Under the pieces are notes generated by a model. The model was not told the origin of the DNA, did no database searches, and was given only the letters and a program-made list of their open reading frames with translations. Source: Protopterus annectens (taxonomy: Eukaryota; Chordata; Ceratodontiformes; Protopteridae). From it: a DNA stretch of 64,000 bases. Both the position numbers and the translations under genes were made by a program. Shown piece by piece: positions 37,190-47,159 of this stretch. The DNA lies in contig NC_056726.1 in the NCBI RefSeq assembly GCF_019279795.1, positions 1,014,236,771-1,014,300,770 of the forward strand, written 5' to 3'. Positions within the stretch are counted from its first letter, which is position 1. Every line of letters begins with the position of its first letter.

Positions 37190-37628
37190 AGTACTCATAT
37201 AAGGCAACCGAAATACAGGCAGACTCCTCAAAGCATAAAATGCAATGCAAATCTTTAAAGTATCACGCTGGTCACAACAAAGTAGTATAAATGAACGTTC
37301 TTTATTGGGCACAGTTAGCGCTTTCACCTCCTTGGCTTCATCAGACTGTAATCAAACCCACCACAACAGTCATTTATATATCCAACTCCCATCATTAATT
37401 GATTAATTGAAACCAATAAAAGACAATAAAAACATCATCTGCTTAGTAAGATGCAAATATAGCTTGCAGATATAACTATAACTTGAGAAACATACATTGA
37501 TGTTCAAAGACAATGTGAAGCGCTTAATAAAATATCTAAAAACAAATATATAAATAATATATAAATAAATGCTAGCTTGTCCAACAACTATAAAATCTAT
37601 TTATTATGTTATTATGTGTACAAAAAGT
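37190..37628 (-). repeat. PLE pseudo-LTR, copy c (partial)
   Basis: The 5' leader of unit 2, cut short at the inverted junction where it meets copy 3 head-to-head, near 'GTGTACAAAAAGTT'. Confidence 0.85.
37311..37349 (-). ncRNA. hammerhead ribozyme, PLE pLTR copy c
   Basis: Same 39-nt motif, 4322 bp from copy b. It sits upstream of unit 2 and would set the 5' end of a unit-2 RNA. Confidence 0.85.
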
Positions 37629-37736
37629 TCCGAAGGAACACTATGAAGGACAATGGGACTAATGCCCGAAGGAACACTATGAAGGACAATGGGACTAATA
37701 CCCGAAGGAACACTATGAAGGACAATGGGACTAATG
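37629..37736 (+). repeat. 36-bp triplication at the inverted junction
   Basis: Three units of CCGAAGGAACACTATGAAGG plus 16 bases (12 codons, 'RRNTMKDNGTN'), where units 1 and 2 have one. It lies exactly at the 5' end of copy 3. Confidence 0.93.
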
Positions 37737-38179
37737 AAATGTTGATGCATGATACTAATGTTAACTGTGAAGTTGTATCTGATGTGACAGTGGTTGACAA
37801 TGTTGTCAACAATCATATCAATGACCGCAATTTGTATCCGGAAGTTATTAACACTAAACAGAAGCATATTAATGCACCTCACAGTGTTGCCACTGCGAGC
37901 ATTGACAGTGGTAGAATAGGTGTAGGTATAGATGTTGGGCCTAATACGATAGAGAAAGATGCTGTTACTATCAGTAAGAACCATTGTGCATACAAGACAA
38001 CTAAACCGGACGGGGAGGGGAGTTTCAGCAATTTTGTTACCCCTTTCCCGATACAGACATCTCAGTTCAGGGGGCGGTCACATTCCATGAGTCGAGGTCG
38101 CCAAAAACGGAAGACCTCAGACACGGACATGGAAGGTCCCACTTTGAAGAAGTTATGGGAAAAGAAAAGGAATCAATAG
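37640..38179 (+). CDS. PLE ORF1, 3' part (copy 3)
   Basis: Carries the second half of ORF1 from the triplicated 'RRNTMKDNGTN' segment to the basic tail and the same stop as units 1 and 2. The first half is absent because the copy is 5'-shortened. Confidence 0.7.
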   Translation, partial: TMKDNGTNARRNTMKDNGTNTRRNTMKDNGTNEMLMHDTNVNCEVVSDVTVVDNVVNNHINDRNLYPEVINTKQKHINAPHSVATASIDSGRIGVGIDVGPNTIEKDAVTISKNHCAYKTTKPDGEGSFSNFVTPFPIQTSQFRGRSHSMSRGRQKRKTSDTDMEGPTLKKLWEKKRNQ

Positions 38180-40475
38180 TGATTAACCTGTCAAGAAGGC
38201 AGTTGAGTGTAGATGAGGAGAATATACTCAACAGAGGCCTTAGCTTTATTCCCAGCCGTAGGAGTGAAATTTCCGATTCCATTATTGACATGAGATTATT
38301 TACCAGGAACATACAACTTAAGTTAGATTATGGCAATAAAACCAAGGACATAACTAATGTTTTAAACCTACAAGCACTTACATCCCGTTGTTACATCCAG
38401 TATTAGAGACATTTACTAGATTAGTGGAAAATGATCTTTATAGTTTTTATAACAATAACACCAAGAGGTTCCATAGTAAAGGGAACCTTAATTTAATAGA
38501 GAGACGGGTGTTACAGGACTTACGGATGATGATTCCATCATCATTACATCCGCGGATAAAGGCGGATGTATTGTGCTGATGGACTATGAACATTATAAGA
38601 GGAATGTGAACCAGCTACTTAGTGACAGACAATCTTATAGCAGAATGAATAGAGTGGACGTGATGAAGAAAGTACAATTGGTGTATGACATGATAGATGA
38701 TCTATTCAAAAGCGATGTCATAGACAAAGGTATATACAAATTTTTAAAGGTTGAACATCCCCTAATACCAACATTAAGGGTCTCCTAAAGCACATAAAGA
38801 TACATGTAATCCTCCCATGAGACCCATCGTATCAGGACAAGGATGGTTGACTGAACCATTTTCCTTGTATATAGAATACTATCTAAGACCTGTGGTAGAT
38901 GAGAATCCATCCATTCTCAAAGATAGCAAGGAGTTTCTCTTGCAGTTTTATGATTATATCTCTAAGTTAAATGAAGGTGATGATTACATCTTTGTCACGT
39001 TTGATGTGAACAGCCTCTTTACCGTCATTCCGAATGACAGAGGCGTTCAATGGATTATGCAGTATTTACAGAAATATACGAACTTGAGCAAGGGACTGGT
39101 AGAGCTACTTGCTTTATTCTTAGAGACTGTTCTGGAGAACAACGTTTTCATTTTTGATGGGGACATATACATCCAAAATGATGGCGTGGCTATGGGCACT
39201 GGCTGTGCCAATAGCTACGCCAACATTGTAATGGCTTATTGGGAGAAGGAGATACTCTTCACATCAGAGAGGTTTAGACAGCACGTTGGTTTCTACAGGA
39301 GATTTGTAGATGACCTTTTCCTGGTGTGGAGAGGTAATGAGAGGGAGTTATTAGAATTTGAAGTATATATGAATGAATCAGTGGATTTTTTATGTTTTAC
39401 GTCCAATTCATCAAGGGAGTTTGTTGCATTCCTGGATGTTAACATCATGAGATTGAGCAATGGATTGGTGAATACTTCCATTCATAGAAAGAAATGCTAT
39501 AGGAACACACTCCTACACAGAGATAGCATGCATCCCAGGCATGTTTTTGAGAGCGTGGCTAGGAGTCAATCGATGAGAGCTTCTAGACTCAACCCATCTG
39601 AGGAGGGTTTTAAGTTAGAAATAGAGGGGCTGAGGTACAGGCTACAAGAGAGGGCCTATAGGATAGATGAGATCAAGAGAGCCATTGACGCTTCCATTGA
39701 ACTTAGGGGCACAAGAGCCTGCCCATACTTCTCCAGCCAAAATCCTACAGCCATGAGTGGTTTGGAGAATGGTGTGGATGAATATAATAATGTGAAGGAA
39801 GATACACTCAGTATACCTGTATATTTTACGTCGGATGTTAGTTATATTAGGAGAATAATAGGAGACAGATGGGATGTCCTGAAAGCAGATGAGGAGATTA
39901 TGAGGCTTGTGGGAGATAAACCGAGGTTCATTTATAAGAACATGAAAAATATTAAAAGGATACTCCAGCCTAGGTCAGTCATGGAGAAGAGGTTAACGAG
40001 CTTCAATACTATCCCATGTGGCAATTGTAACCAGTGTAGTTACATCAACACTGGTAACACATTCATATCTCCTCATGTGCATAAAGAATTTTTCTTTATG
40101 ACAGGAACCAACTGCAAGAGTGCCAATGTCATCTATTTAGCCCAGTGCGAAGCATGTGATGCGTTTTACATAGGTAAGATGAATAGGGAGTTCAGGTTTC
40201 GCATTAGGGAACATATATATCACATTAGGAATGGTCAGGAACACAATGCCTTAGCTAGACACTGTGCAAGGTATGATTCTTCGCACAAGTTCAGTTTTTT
40301 TGTTATCCAACATGTACACATCAGCCCCAGGGGAGGGGATCTGGAGGGATACACATTAGAACTAGAACTCAGATGGATTATCCGGTTGAGAGCAGATCAT
40401 CCACCGGGTCTAAATGACAGGATAAACATACAGACGATACTAAAGAAAAGAAGACTGAGGGTAACAGGGATATAA
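38155..40475 (+). CDS. PLE ORF2: RT with GIY-YIG (copy 3)
   Basis: Starts at the ATG overlapping the ORF1 end. From 38817 to 40475 a single 552-codon frame covers RT motifs A-D (FVDD box), the CGNCNQC knuckle and the complete GIY-YIG domain to 'RLRVTGI'. It is the longest intact PLE frame in the window. The N-terminal third looks broken in about three places. Confidence 0.9.
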
Positions 40476-41250
40476 ATGGGACACATATAGCAGGCAAATA
40501 CTTTGGATACACTTTATTAGTGTTCAGCGTCAATTAATGATACTCCTTGATGATACTTTGGTTAGGTGAAGATATGAGCTGACAGTATATGGCACTGATG
40601 TAAAATTTTTCACTAGACAACAGTGTTGGTTCTTCAGGTACAGCTCATATTGACAGTAGGAGTCATAGGAATGTTATATTTTATATATTAGCCGATTTGG
40701 ATATTTTTATTAGACTCTCATGCATTTTATTTTGACATTGAGCAATATTGTTAGCTCGTTTTAACTCAAGGGGTAAATGTGGCTTCTGGGTCGGTATAAG
40801 CCATTCTATGAATAGTTTTAAAACTTTTTGTACACATAATAACATAATAAATAGATTTTATAGTTGTTGGACAAGCTAGCATTTATTTATATATTTGTTT
40901 TTAGATATTTTATTAAGCGCTTCACATTGTCTTTGAACATCAATGTATGTTTCTCAAGTTATAGTTATATCTGCAAGCTATATTTGCATCTTACTAAGCA
41001 GATGATGTTTTTATTGTCTTTTATTGGTTTCAATTAATCAATTAATGATGGGAGTTGGATATATAAATGACTGTTGTGGTGGGTTTGATTACAGTCTGAT
41101 GAAGCCAAGGAGGTGAAAGCGCTAACTGTGCCCAATAAAGAACGTTCGTTTATACTACTTTGTTGTGACCAGTGTGATACTTTAAAGATTTGCATTGCAT
41201 TTTATGCTTTGAGGAGTCTGCCTGTATTTCGGTTGCCTTATATGAGTACT
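40476..41250 (+). repeat. PLE pseudo-LTR, copy d (inverted)
   Basis: Full-length pLTR of copy 3, the mirror of copy a across the array. Confidence 0.85.
41091..41129 (+). ncRNA. hammerhead ribozyme, PLE pLTR copy d
   Basis: Plus-strand version. Stem I ACAGT 41091-41095, CTGATGA 41096-41102, stem II region 41103-41114, GAA 41115-41117, stem III AGC/GCT 41118-41123, cleavage-site A 41124, stem I ACTGT 41125-41129. Confidence 0.85.
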
Positions 41251-41310
41251 TGGACTGTTTATTTGAGTTGGGCAACCGATATTTTATCAGCTTGGGTTTG
41301 GATTATTGTT

Positions 41311-41840
41311 TCCAATTTATAATTTACTTATCACCCACCTTCCCCTAATATCTAATTACCATACTTGCAATTTAGCTGTACCTGCTAATTAACTAGCACT
41401 TTCTGCTCTTACCTCATATATGCATACATCTGCTCACTAGGTAACTTTCCTTACTAAATATGCATACAAAATATGTGTGCCTCTCTCCCTGCCTTATTAT
41501 ACTCCTTTAGTTCTTTGCACTAAGGTTACACAACATTCTGTCTCATAATCTAACTACAAACATTCGCTTCACTCTTTTTTATGTAGCGTTCTATCAGTGG
41601 GACACCTTAATTCATTAGAAATTTTGAATGTTATCATGTTTGCTATGTTACTTCATACTGTCTTTTTTAATATTCTAGAACTTCAATTTGTTAACATTGT
41701 ATACTGTTTCATACAAGATTGTTTATTCTTTATGTTCACTGTTAATACGCTTTTGCCTATGGCCTGGGTCATAGCTGAAAAGGATTCTTATACCAGCCCA
41801 CCTATCTGGTTAACAAATTAAAATAAATAAATACATACAT
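41311..41840 (+). mobile_element. old L2-like LINE, right part (3' UTR)
   Basis: Continuation of the LINE cut at 28540, starting with the second copy of the TSD. C/T-rich 3' UTR ending in the family motif 'GGGTCATAGCTGAAAAGG', 'CTGGTTAACAAATT' and an AATAAATAAATACATA simple tail. Confidence 0.6.
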
Positions 41841-42449
41841 ACATGCATATGTAACTAAATAAAAAGCAATATATATTCTGTTTAGTCAACAGTGGATGTT
41901 GGGCTGTACGATAATTGCTGCAGGAAACAGAGGGTGTAAAAGCTACATGCAGAAAAAAAGAAATTACTGAAAAGTTTGTAATCTGTATTCAACAACTACT
42001 GGCTTAAACAGAATCACTTCTGCTTCAGCCATCTTATAAAAGGACTCCAAGGCACCATAAAGCATGACATGTGAGGTCACCGGCGATACATACATGCAAT
42101 AACTCAAATGCCTTATATTCATACTGCTTAAAGACAAATATGGAAGTTTTTAACCATGCCATACTTATATTCGCTGAGCACTTTATTACTGATGAGAATG
42201 TATTTTGATGAAATATACACTAAGATCTTTACAGATTCTCACATTTGTTTGCATGCTTCTGATGTGAATAATTTATCAGTTCCAACTGAGAGTTGAAGAC
42301 AAATTATACTTCTAGTTCACAACATATGCTTGGCTTATTTCTGAAAAATACCACAGATGGCTGGTAACAATCTTACAACAGATGTTTCAGAAAACCTGGG
42401 TTATAAGTATAACCCATGCTTCTCAATAGCCCGTTCTGATGAAACACAA
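41841..42449. other. no gene recognised
   Basis: Unassigned AT-rich DNA between two L2 tails. Confidence 0.45.
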
Positions 42450-42615
42450 AACTTGTTGTATTTTATTGATTATTGTAATGTGTGCATGAAAATTTACTGT
42501 TACTCATGGAGCTTTTCTCCCCAAGCTTCTGCTGAAAAAAGGACCTGTGTCCAGTTGGACTTTCACTGTAAACAAATAATAAATAAATAAATAAATAAAT
42601 AAAATAAATGTTGGA
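42450..42615 (+). mobile_element. L2-clade LINE 3' tail (solo)
   Basis: 'TTTTCTCCCCAAGCTTCTGC' (tctgctgaaaa block), 'GTCCAGTTGGACTTTCACTG', then AACAAATAATAAATAAATAA. The same ending occurs at 55.8 and 58.4 kb. Confidence 0.72.
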
Positions 42616-42699
42616 AAAAAACACCTGTAATTCCATTTTACAAGTGAAGGGACAAGTGTTTGCTGACCAACTAGAGACCTATTGATCTTACTTCAGTAT

Positions 42700-43040
42700 A
42701 ATGTCAGCTGCATGAGGCAGTTCATTTTCCTTCAGAGCTGGAGGTCCAGAAGGCTGTGGATTCTATTCCCACTACAGGTGATTAAACTGGTGATGCTGCA
42801 GAGCAGTATTAAGGGGGTGCTGCACTCCAGAGTGTGTCATCCTTCAGGTGAGACATTAAACTGAGGTCCCATGTGCCTCAATTCGTGGTAGCTGAGATGT
42901 ATGTAAAATATCCCGTGGCAACTATTGAAAAGAGTATGGGAAGTTTACCCGATGCCCTATCCAAACTTCCCTTAGTAGTAGAAATATAAGCTCAGATCTT
43001 CCCTGCAAAGAGACTACCACCTTAATGAGATTAACTTGGT
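42700..43040 (+). mobile_element. LF-SINE/shark-SINE-like tRNA SINE, degenerate
   Basis: tRNA-like head with a B-box-like 'GGATTCTATTCCCAC', then a body with 'GGGTGCTGCACTCCAGAG', 'GGTGAGACATTAAACTGAGG' and 'AAAATATCCCGTGGCAACTA'. I recall these as the conserved body of a SINE group found in sharks and lobe-finned fish. Many substitutions, so an old copy. Confidence 0.65.
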
Positions 43041-43199
43041 CAACAAAGGATGAATGAATAAATTACAGGTAACTGTTTTGTGAGTCTTGTTGTGTCTCTT
43101 ACCTGTTGCTGCATTATTATCTTCTGCTACATCCCAATATATGTCTGCTAAAACAAATCTTGGCTAACTTAGAATTTTATTTTAATATTACTAAATGCA

Positions 43200-43740
43200 T
43201 CAGATAATAGATTATCACCTGGTGTATTCTATTTAGACATATCAAAGTTGTTTGATAACATTCACTAACATAGTATTAAAGAAGGACTCAAGATTTTCTT
43301 CATGTCAATTCACTTGTATGTTTCTCCATCACCAAATGGCTTAACAGAAGATCCTTTATAGTCCAAATTAACCTTAAGTGATCTGCTTGAAAGTCAACAA
43401 CTTGGGTTCCTCTAGGTTTGATTCTGTATACTTTCTTAATATCCTGATAGCTTATGTTTCCATTGATAGGGACTCACAAAAATTAGTGCACATAAAAATG
43501 TGATTTGTTGACACATCTGTGAAAGACGACCTTGATTTTCAGAGATAACTAAATGAGTTACACGTATGTTCAGTAAAACATGGCATAAAATATAACACAA
43601 AGACAATGGTCATAATGTTTTACAGAAAGAAGAAGAGATCATGTCCTTATGCCACTAATAATACCATCTTTGGTGCAGGGAAGCACTATAAAGACTCAGG
43701 AATATATCCCATGACCCACAAATAGATTAAGTAGGTGACC
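43200..43740 (+). mobile_element. old CR1-like LINE, RT fragment
   Basis: Degenerate plus-strand frames give 'LDISKLFDNIH' (motif A region), 'DLDFQR-LNELHVCSVKHGI' and 'YNTKTMVIMFYRKKK', in the order found in CR1 RT. It diverges from the younger CR1s here and seems a different subfamily. No intact frame. Confidence 0.55.
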
Positions 43741-43817
43741 AGGGAATGAATGAATAAAAATAAATCTTTTCATGCTGTGGCTGCCATTAATAGATGTGTA
43801 GCACAATGCAGAGTGTA

Positions 43818-44818
43818 AAACACCACGGGTAGCAGCCATGCACAGAGTGTGGTTAACTCAGTGATTCTAAGACGCATGTAATATGGGTTCAAAACAAACG
43901 CCATCAGTAGCAGCCATGCACAGAGTGTGGTTAACTCAGTGATTCTAAGACGCATGTAATATGGGTTCAAAACAAACACCATGGGTAGCAGCCATGCACA
44001 GAGTGTGGTTAACTCAGTGATTCTAAGACGCATGTAATATGGGTTCAAAACAAACACCATGGGTAGCAGCCACGCACAGAGTGTGGTTAACTCAGTGATT
44101 CCAAGACGCATGTAATATGGGTTCAAAACAAACACCATGGGTAGCAGCCATGCACAGAGTGTGGTTAACTCAGTGATTCCAAGACGTATGTAATATGGGT
44201 TCAAAACAAACACCATGGGTAGCAGCCATGCACAGAGTGTGGTTAACTCAGTGATTCTAAGACGCTTGTAATATGGGTTCAAAACAAACACCATGGGTAG
44301 CAGCCATGCACAGAGTGTGGTTAACTCAGTGATTCTAAGACGCATGTAATATGGGTTCAAAACAAACACCATGGGTAGCAGCCATGCACAGAGTGTGGTT
44401 AACTCAGTGATTCTAAGATGCATGTAATATGGGTTCAAAACAAACATCATGCACAGAGTGTGGTTAACTCAGTGATTCTAAGACGTATGTAATATGGGTT
44501 CAAAACAAACACCATGGGTAGCAGCCATGCACAGAGTGTGGTTAACTCAGTGATTCTAAGACACATGTAATATGGGTTCAAAACAAACACCATGGGTAGC
44601 AGACATGCACAGAGTGTGGTTAATTCAGTGATTCTAAGACGCATGTAATATGGGTTCAAAACAAACACCATTGGTAGCAGCCATGCACAGAGTGTGGTTA
44701 ACTCAGTGATTCTAAGACATGTGTAATATGGGTTCAAAACAAACACCATGGGTAGCAAGCATGCACAGAGTGTGGTTAACTCAGTGATTCTAAGACGCAT
44801 GTAATATGGGTTCAAAAC
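43818..44818. repeat. 78-bp minisatellite, about 13 units
   Basis: Units start GTAGCAGCCATGCACAGAGT at 43829 and every 78 bp. One unit near 44447 lacks 13 bp. Because 78 is divisible by 3 and the unit has no stop in one minus-strand frame, it yields open frames of 226 and 138 codons with a 26-residue period ('VFVLNPYYMRLRITELTTLC'). I see no start context or homology and regard them as by-products. The array ends 32 bp before a CR1 3' terminus. Confidence 0.95.
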
Positions 44819-44850
44819 TGCATGATATGCAGTTAGTGTCTGCATAATAG

Positions 44851-46105
44851 GATCATAGATCATAGGAAGTTACTAAGCTATTGGCCCTTACAAGCAAGCC
44901 AAGAATTTAGCCCATGTTCCGACAAGCAGGGACACAGGTGGAGTCCCAGGGGTGCATTTGCTCTTCCCCATCCAGGTTGTGCTTAAAAAGTGTTAATGAG
45001 GTACTCTGCTCGATGTTGACAGGGAGTCTATTCCACAGAAGGGGGAGTCTCTGGGACATAAATCTGTCCCACCAACAAGTCCTATTGATGTTACAGACCA
45101 GGTTGAGGTCACGCATGTGGGTTACTCAAGTGGAGCATGACTTGCAGATATGCAACAGTTCCATCAAGGCAGGGTCTGAGATTGCTTTGTATGCCAGACA
45201 GAGGTCACCTCTGAGGAGTCTGTATGAGACAGGGCTTTTAGCCTATCTATGTAGGGTAGATGTTTGAGGCCCTGGATTCTCCTGGTGAGGTACCTCTGTG
45301 GTCTCTCCAGCTGCTGCATGTGCTTTGTGAGGTACATGCTGAAAGGGGCATTGCACTCAATAATGGGTCTTATAAGGGAAGAATACAGGGATGTTATGAC
45401 CTCCTTGTCCCTGGTTGAGACACCCTTACTAATGAGATGGGCTATGTAAAAACCTTTCTGTACAATGGAGGCAATATGGTTGTCAAAAATCAGTTTGCCA
45501 TTACCCTGGGTGTCCAAGTCCCTCATGATTGATTGCATGCTTAAGACCTTGTTATTAATATGATAATTTCTGGGGATGTCACTCTCCCCAAAGGGGATGA
45601 TGATGCATTTTTTGGCATTCAGTTTGAGGCCATGCTTCTGGCACCAGTCATATGTTTGGGTGAGACCCTCTTGGAGGATGTCCACATCACTAGGGGAACT
45701 GATGACAGTGCCCAGCTTGCAGTCATCTGCAAACTTGGTTAGCCATAGCCCACTGGTTTTGGCCTGCACCTCAGAAAGGTTTATCTCAAACAACAGAGAC
45801 CCCAAGACCAATCCCTGAGGTACACCGCTTGTTACAGGTCTACTGCTTGAGGTAACTTCCCCTATTTTGACAAGGTGGGTTCTATCAGTGAGCCAGTTTA
45901 TTACCAATCTGGTAACGTAGATTGATGCCTAGTTGAGAGAGTTTATCTATTAAACCTGAGTGTGTATTAGTATTGAAGGCTTTGGCCAGGTCAAGGTATG
46001 CAGTGTGCACTGTTTTCCCTTCATCCACTGTCACAAAGAAGTCAACCAAATTTAACAGGCATGACCTCAACTTGACGAAACCAAACCATGTGGAATCAAG
46101 TGAAT
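44851..46105 (-). mobile_element. CR1 LINE copy C, 5'-truncated
   Basis: Minus strand. The main frame (45164-45907, 247 codons) carries RT motif B 'SGVPQGLVLG', the catalytic box 'FADDCKL', 'WCQKHGLKLNAKKCIIIPFG' and 'LIRPIIECNAPFSMYL'. Upstream (to 46105) is 'STWFGFVKLRSCLLNL...HTAYLDLAKAF' with motif A. Downstream (44907-45116) is the C-terminal block 'CWWDRFMSQRLPLLWNRLPV'. Frame breaks separate these blocks. The 3' UTR ends at the CR1 terminus (GGATCATAGATCATAGG on plus). Confidence 0.9.
45164..45907 (-). pseudogene. CR1 reverse transcriptase, central part (copy C)
   Basis: Covers RT from just after motif A to the thumb. 'SGVPQGLVLG' (usual SGVPQGSVLG) and 'KFADDCKLG' keep the catalytic Asp pair. 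The frame then shifts within the C-terminal region near 45200. Motif A and the endonuclease are not in this frame, so it cannot be autonomous. Confidence 0.85.
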
Positions 46106-46658
46106 GACCTACAAATGAGGAATGCCATGCAAGTTAATCATATGCAGTATACATATGTTGCTTCTGAACATCATCCCACAAGCCATCAGCATTTCCACTA
46201 TGGCGTTAGTAACTTCTGTCTGCCTGGATCACTGAACTGGTGCAACCACTGGTTAATGCCCATAGTTGCAGTCATGTGAGGGACAGACCTGGGATTGTGG
46301 CAGTGCTGCACCCCCCAGGTCTCTTTGCTGTAGCTGTCATGTGTACCCCTGAGGAGCTGTGCATGTCAGATGCAGTGGGCTTGGGGAAACAGGTGGAGCT
46401 CATAAGGGAATCTTATATGGAGGATGTCCATCATACACTGCTGAGACTGTTCCTCCAACCTGTGTACTAACAGGGGACTTTGAAAATGGAGGAATTCTTT
46501 GAGGCCCCCCCCCCCCACTGTGTCATTGACTGTGCCACTTGCATGTTGCCCATTAAGATAAGTCACAAATGCCCTGCTGACTTCAGGCTTATGTTGTTCT
46601 GTTGTGCTGGAACCTCCATCAGTAAAACCTGTAAGCATGAACACACACGACTGCATTG
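46106..46658. other. unassigned spacer between two CR1 copies
   Basis: GC is higher than nearby, with a C13 run near 46507. Frames on both strands (for example 46366-46656 minus, 96 codons) show no known domain. It may be a relic of another element. Confidence 0.4.
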
Positions 46659-46828
46659 TTCATAGATTCATTGGTTCATAGGTTGGTACTAGGCTATTGG
46701 CCCTAGGGCCTATACAAGCCTAGCTATAATAATTCCCTGGCTATTTCTTCCCACGCTATTTACTTTCCTGGACCCCTGTCTAGCAGGGCAACTGATATGA
46801 TCCCCGGGGTGAATTTCCTTTCTCCCAT

Positions 46829-47137
46829 CTAATCATCAAGGTTCCTTTTGAAATGGGCCAAAGAGGCGCTCTGTTTGACATGTATGGGCAGTCTATTCCA
46901 GAGTCTGGGGAGTCTCTGGGTCAGGAACCTATCCCTCCAGCATGTTTTGTTTATTGTGATGACAAGATTTAGATCCTTGCAGCGTGTGGCTCTGAGGGAT
47001 TGGGATTTCTTTAAGTGTAGCATGTCCAACAGCTCTGAGTTTGACATGGCCTTGTATGTTAAGCAGAGATCGCCTTGGAGTAGACGGTATGCGACAGAGT
47101 ATAGCTGGAGTTTTTTAAGGTGGTCAGCATAGGGCAT
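46829..47137 (-). pseudogene. CR1 C-terminal block (copy D)
   Basis: 102 codons: 'MPYADHLKKLQLYSVAYRLL', 'QGDLCLTYKAMSNSELLDML' and 'CWRDRFLTQRLPRLWNRLPI', ending 'HFKRNLDD'. This post-RT segment is standard in CR1 ORF2. It is offset in frame from the RT. Confidence 0.88.
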
Positions 47138-47159
47138 CTGCTTTAGGCCTGTGATTATT

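Larger units (their letters stand above)
28541..41310. mobile_element. Penelope-like retroelement array, three copies, one inverted
   Basis: A 12.8-kb block of two full head-to-tail units on the minus strand, one partial unit, and one 5'-shortened copy on the plus strand. The outer borders both carry TCCAATTTATAATTTA (28525-28540 and 41311-41326), so the block is a single insertion with one TSD. Both outer ends are element 3' ends; the 5' sides meet at about 37628. Tandem and inverted arrangements with pseudo-LTRs (pLTRs) are established hallmarks of PLEs. By eye the units differ by only scattered substitutions and small indels, so the array is young. An assembly artefact is possible but would not produce the shared TSD. 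Confidence 0.92.
37629..41310 (+). mobile_element. PLE copy 3, inverted and 5'-shortened
   Basis: Plus-strand copy starting inside ORF1 and running through ORF2 and the full pLTR. It then goes 60 bp beyond the unit border used by unit 1 (41251-41310), reading into what would be the leader of a next unit. This shows the template RNA came from a multi-unit transcript. A few coding breaks are visible upstream of a long intact stretch. Confidence 0.9.

Noticed and set aside
30308-38406. Antisense open frames of 60-130 codons across the PLE copies
   Set aside because: They recur in all copies only because they are mirror frames of ORF1/ORF2. The sense strand carries the RT and GIY-YIG motifs.
28541-41310. 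Recent segmental duplication instead of a retroelement array
   Set aside because: The repeats stop exactly at element borders, the outer borders share a 16-bp TSD, and the units encode a PLE RT with GIY-YIG domain.
43818-44818. CRISPR-like array
   Set aside because: Units are direct tandem repeats without unique spacers, in a vertebrate-type genome.
43770-44863. Open frames of 226 and 138 codons with a 26-residue repeat, as a possible repeat protein
   Set aside because: They arise because the minisatellite unit is 78 bp and stop-free in one frame. No start context, no homology, and the one shortened unit breaks the frame.
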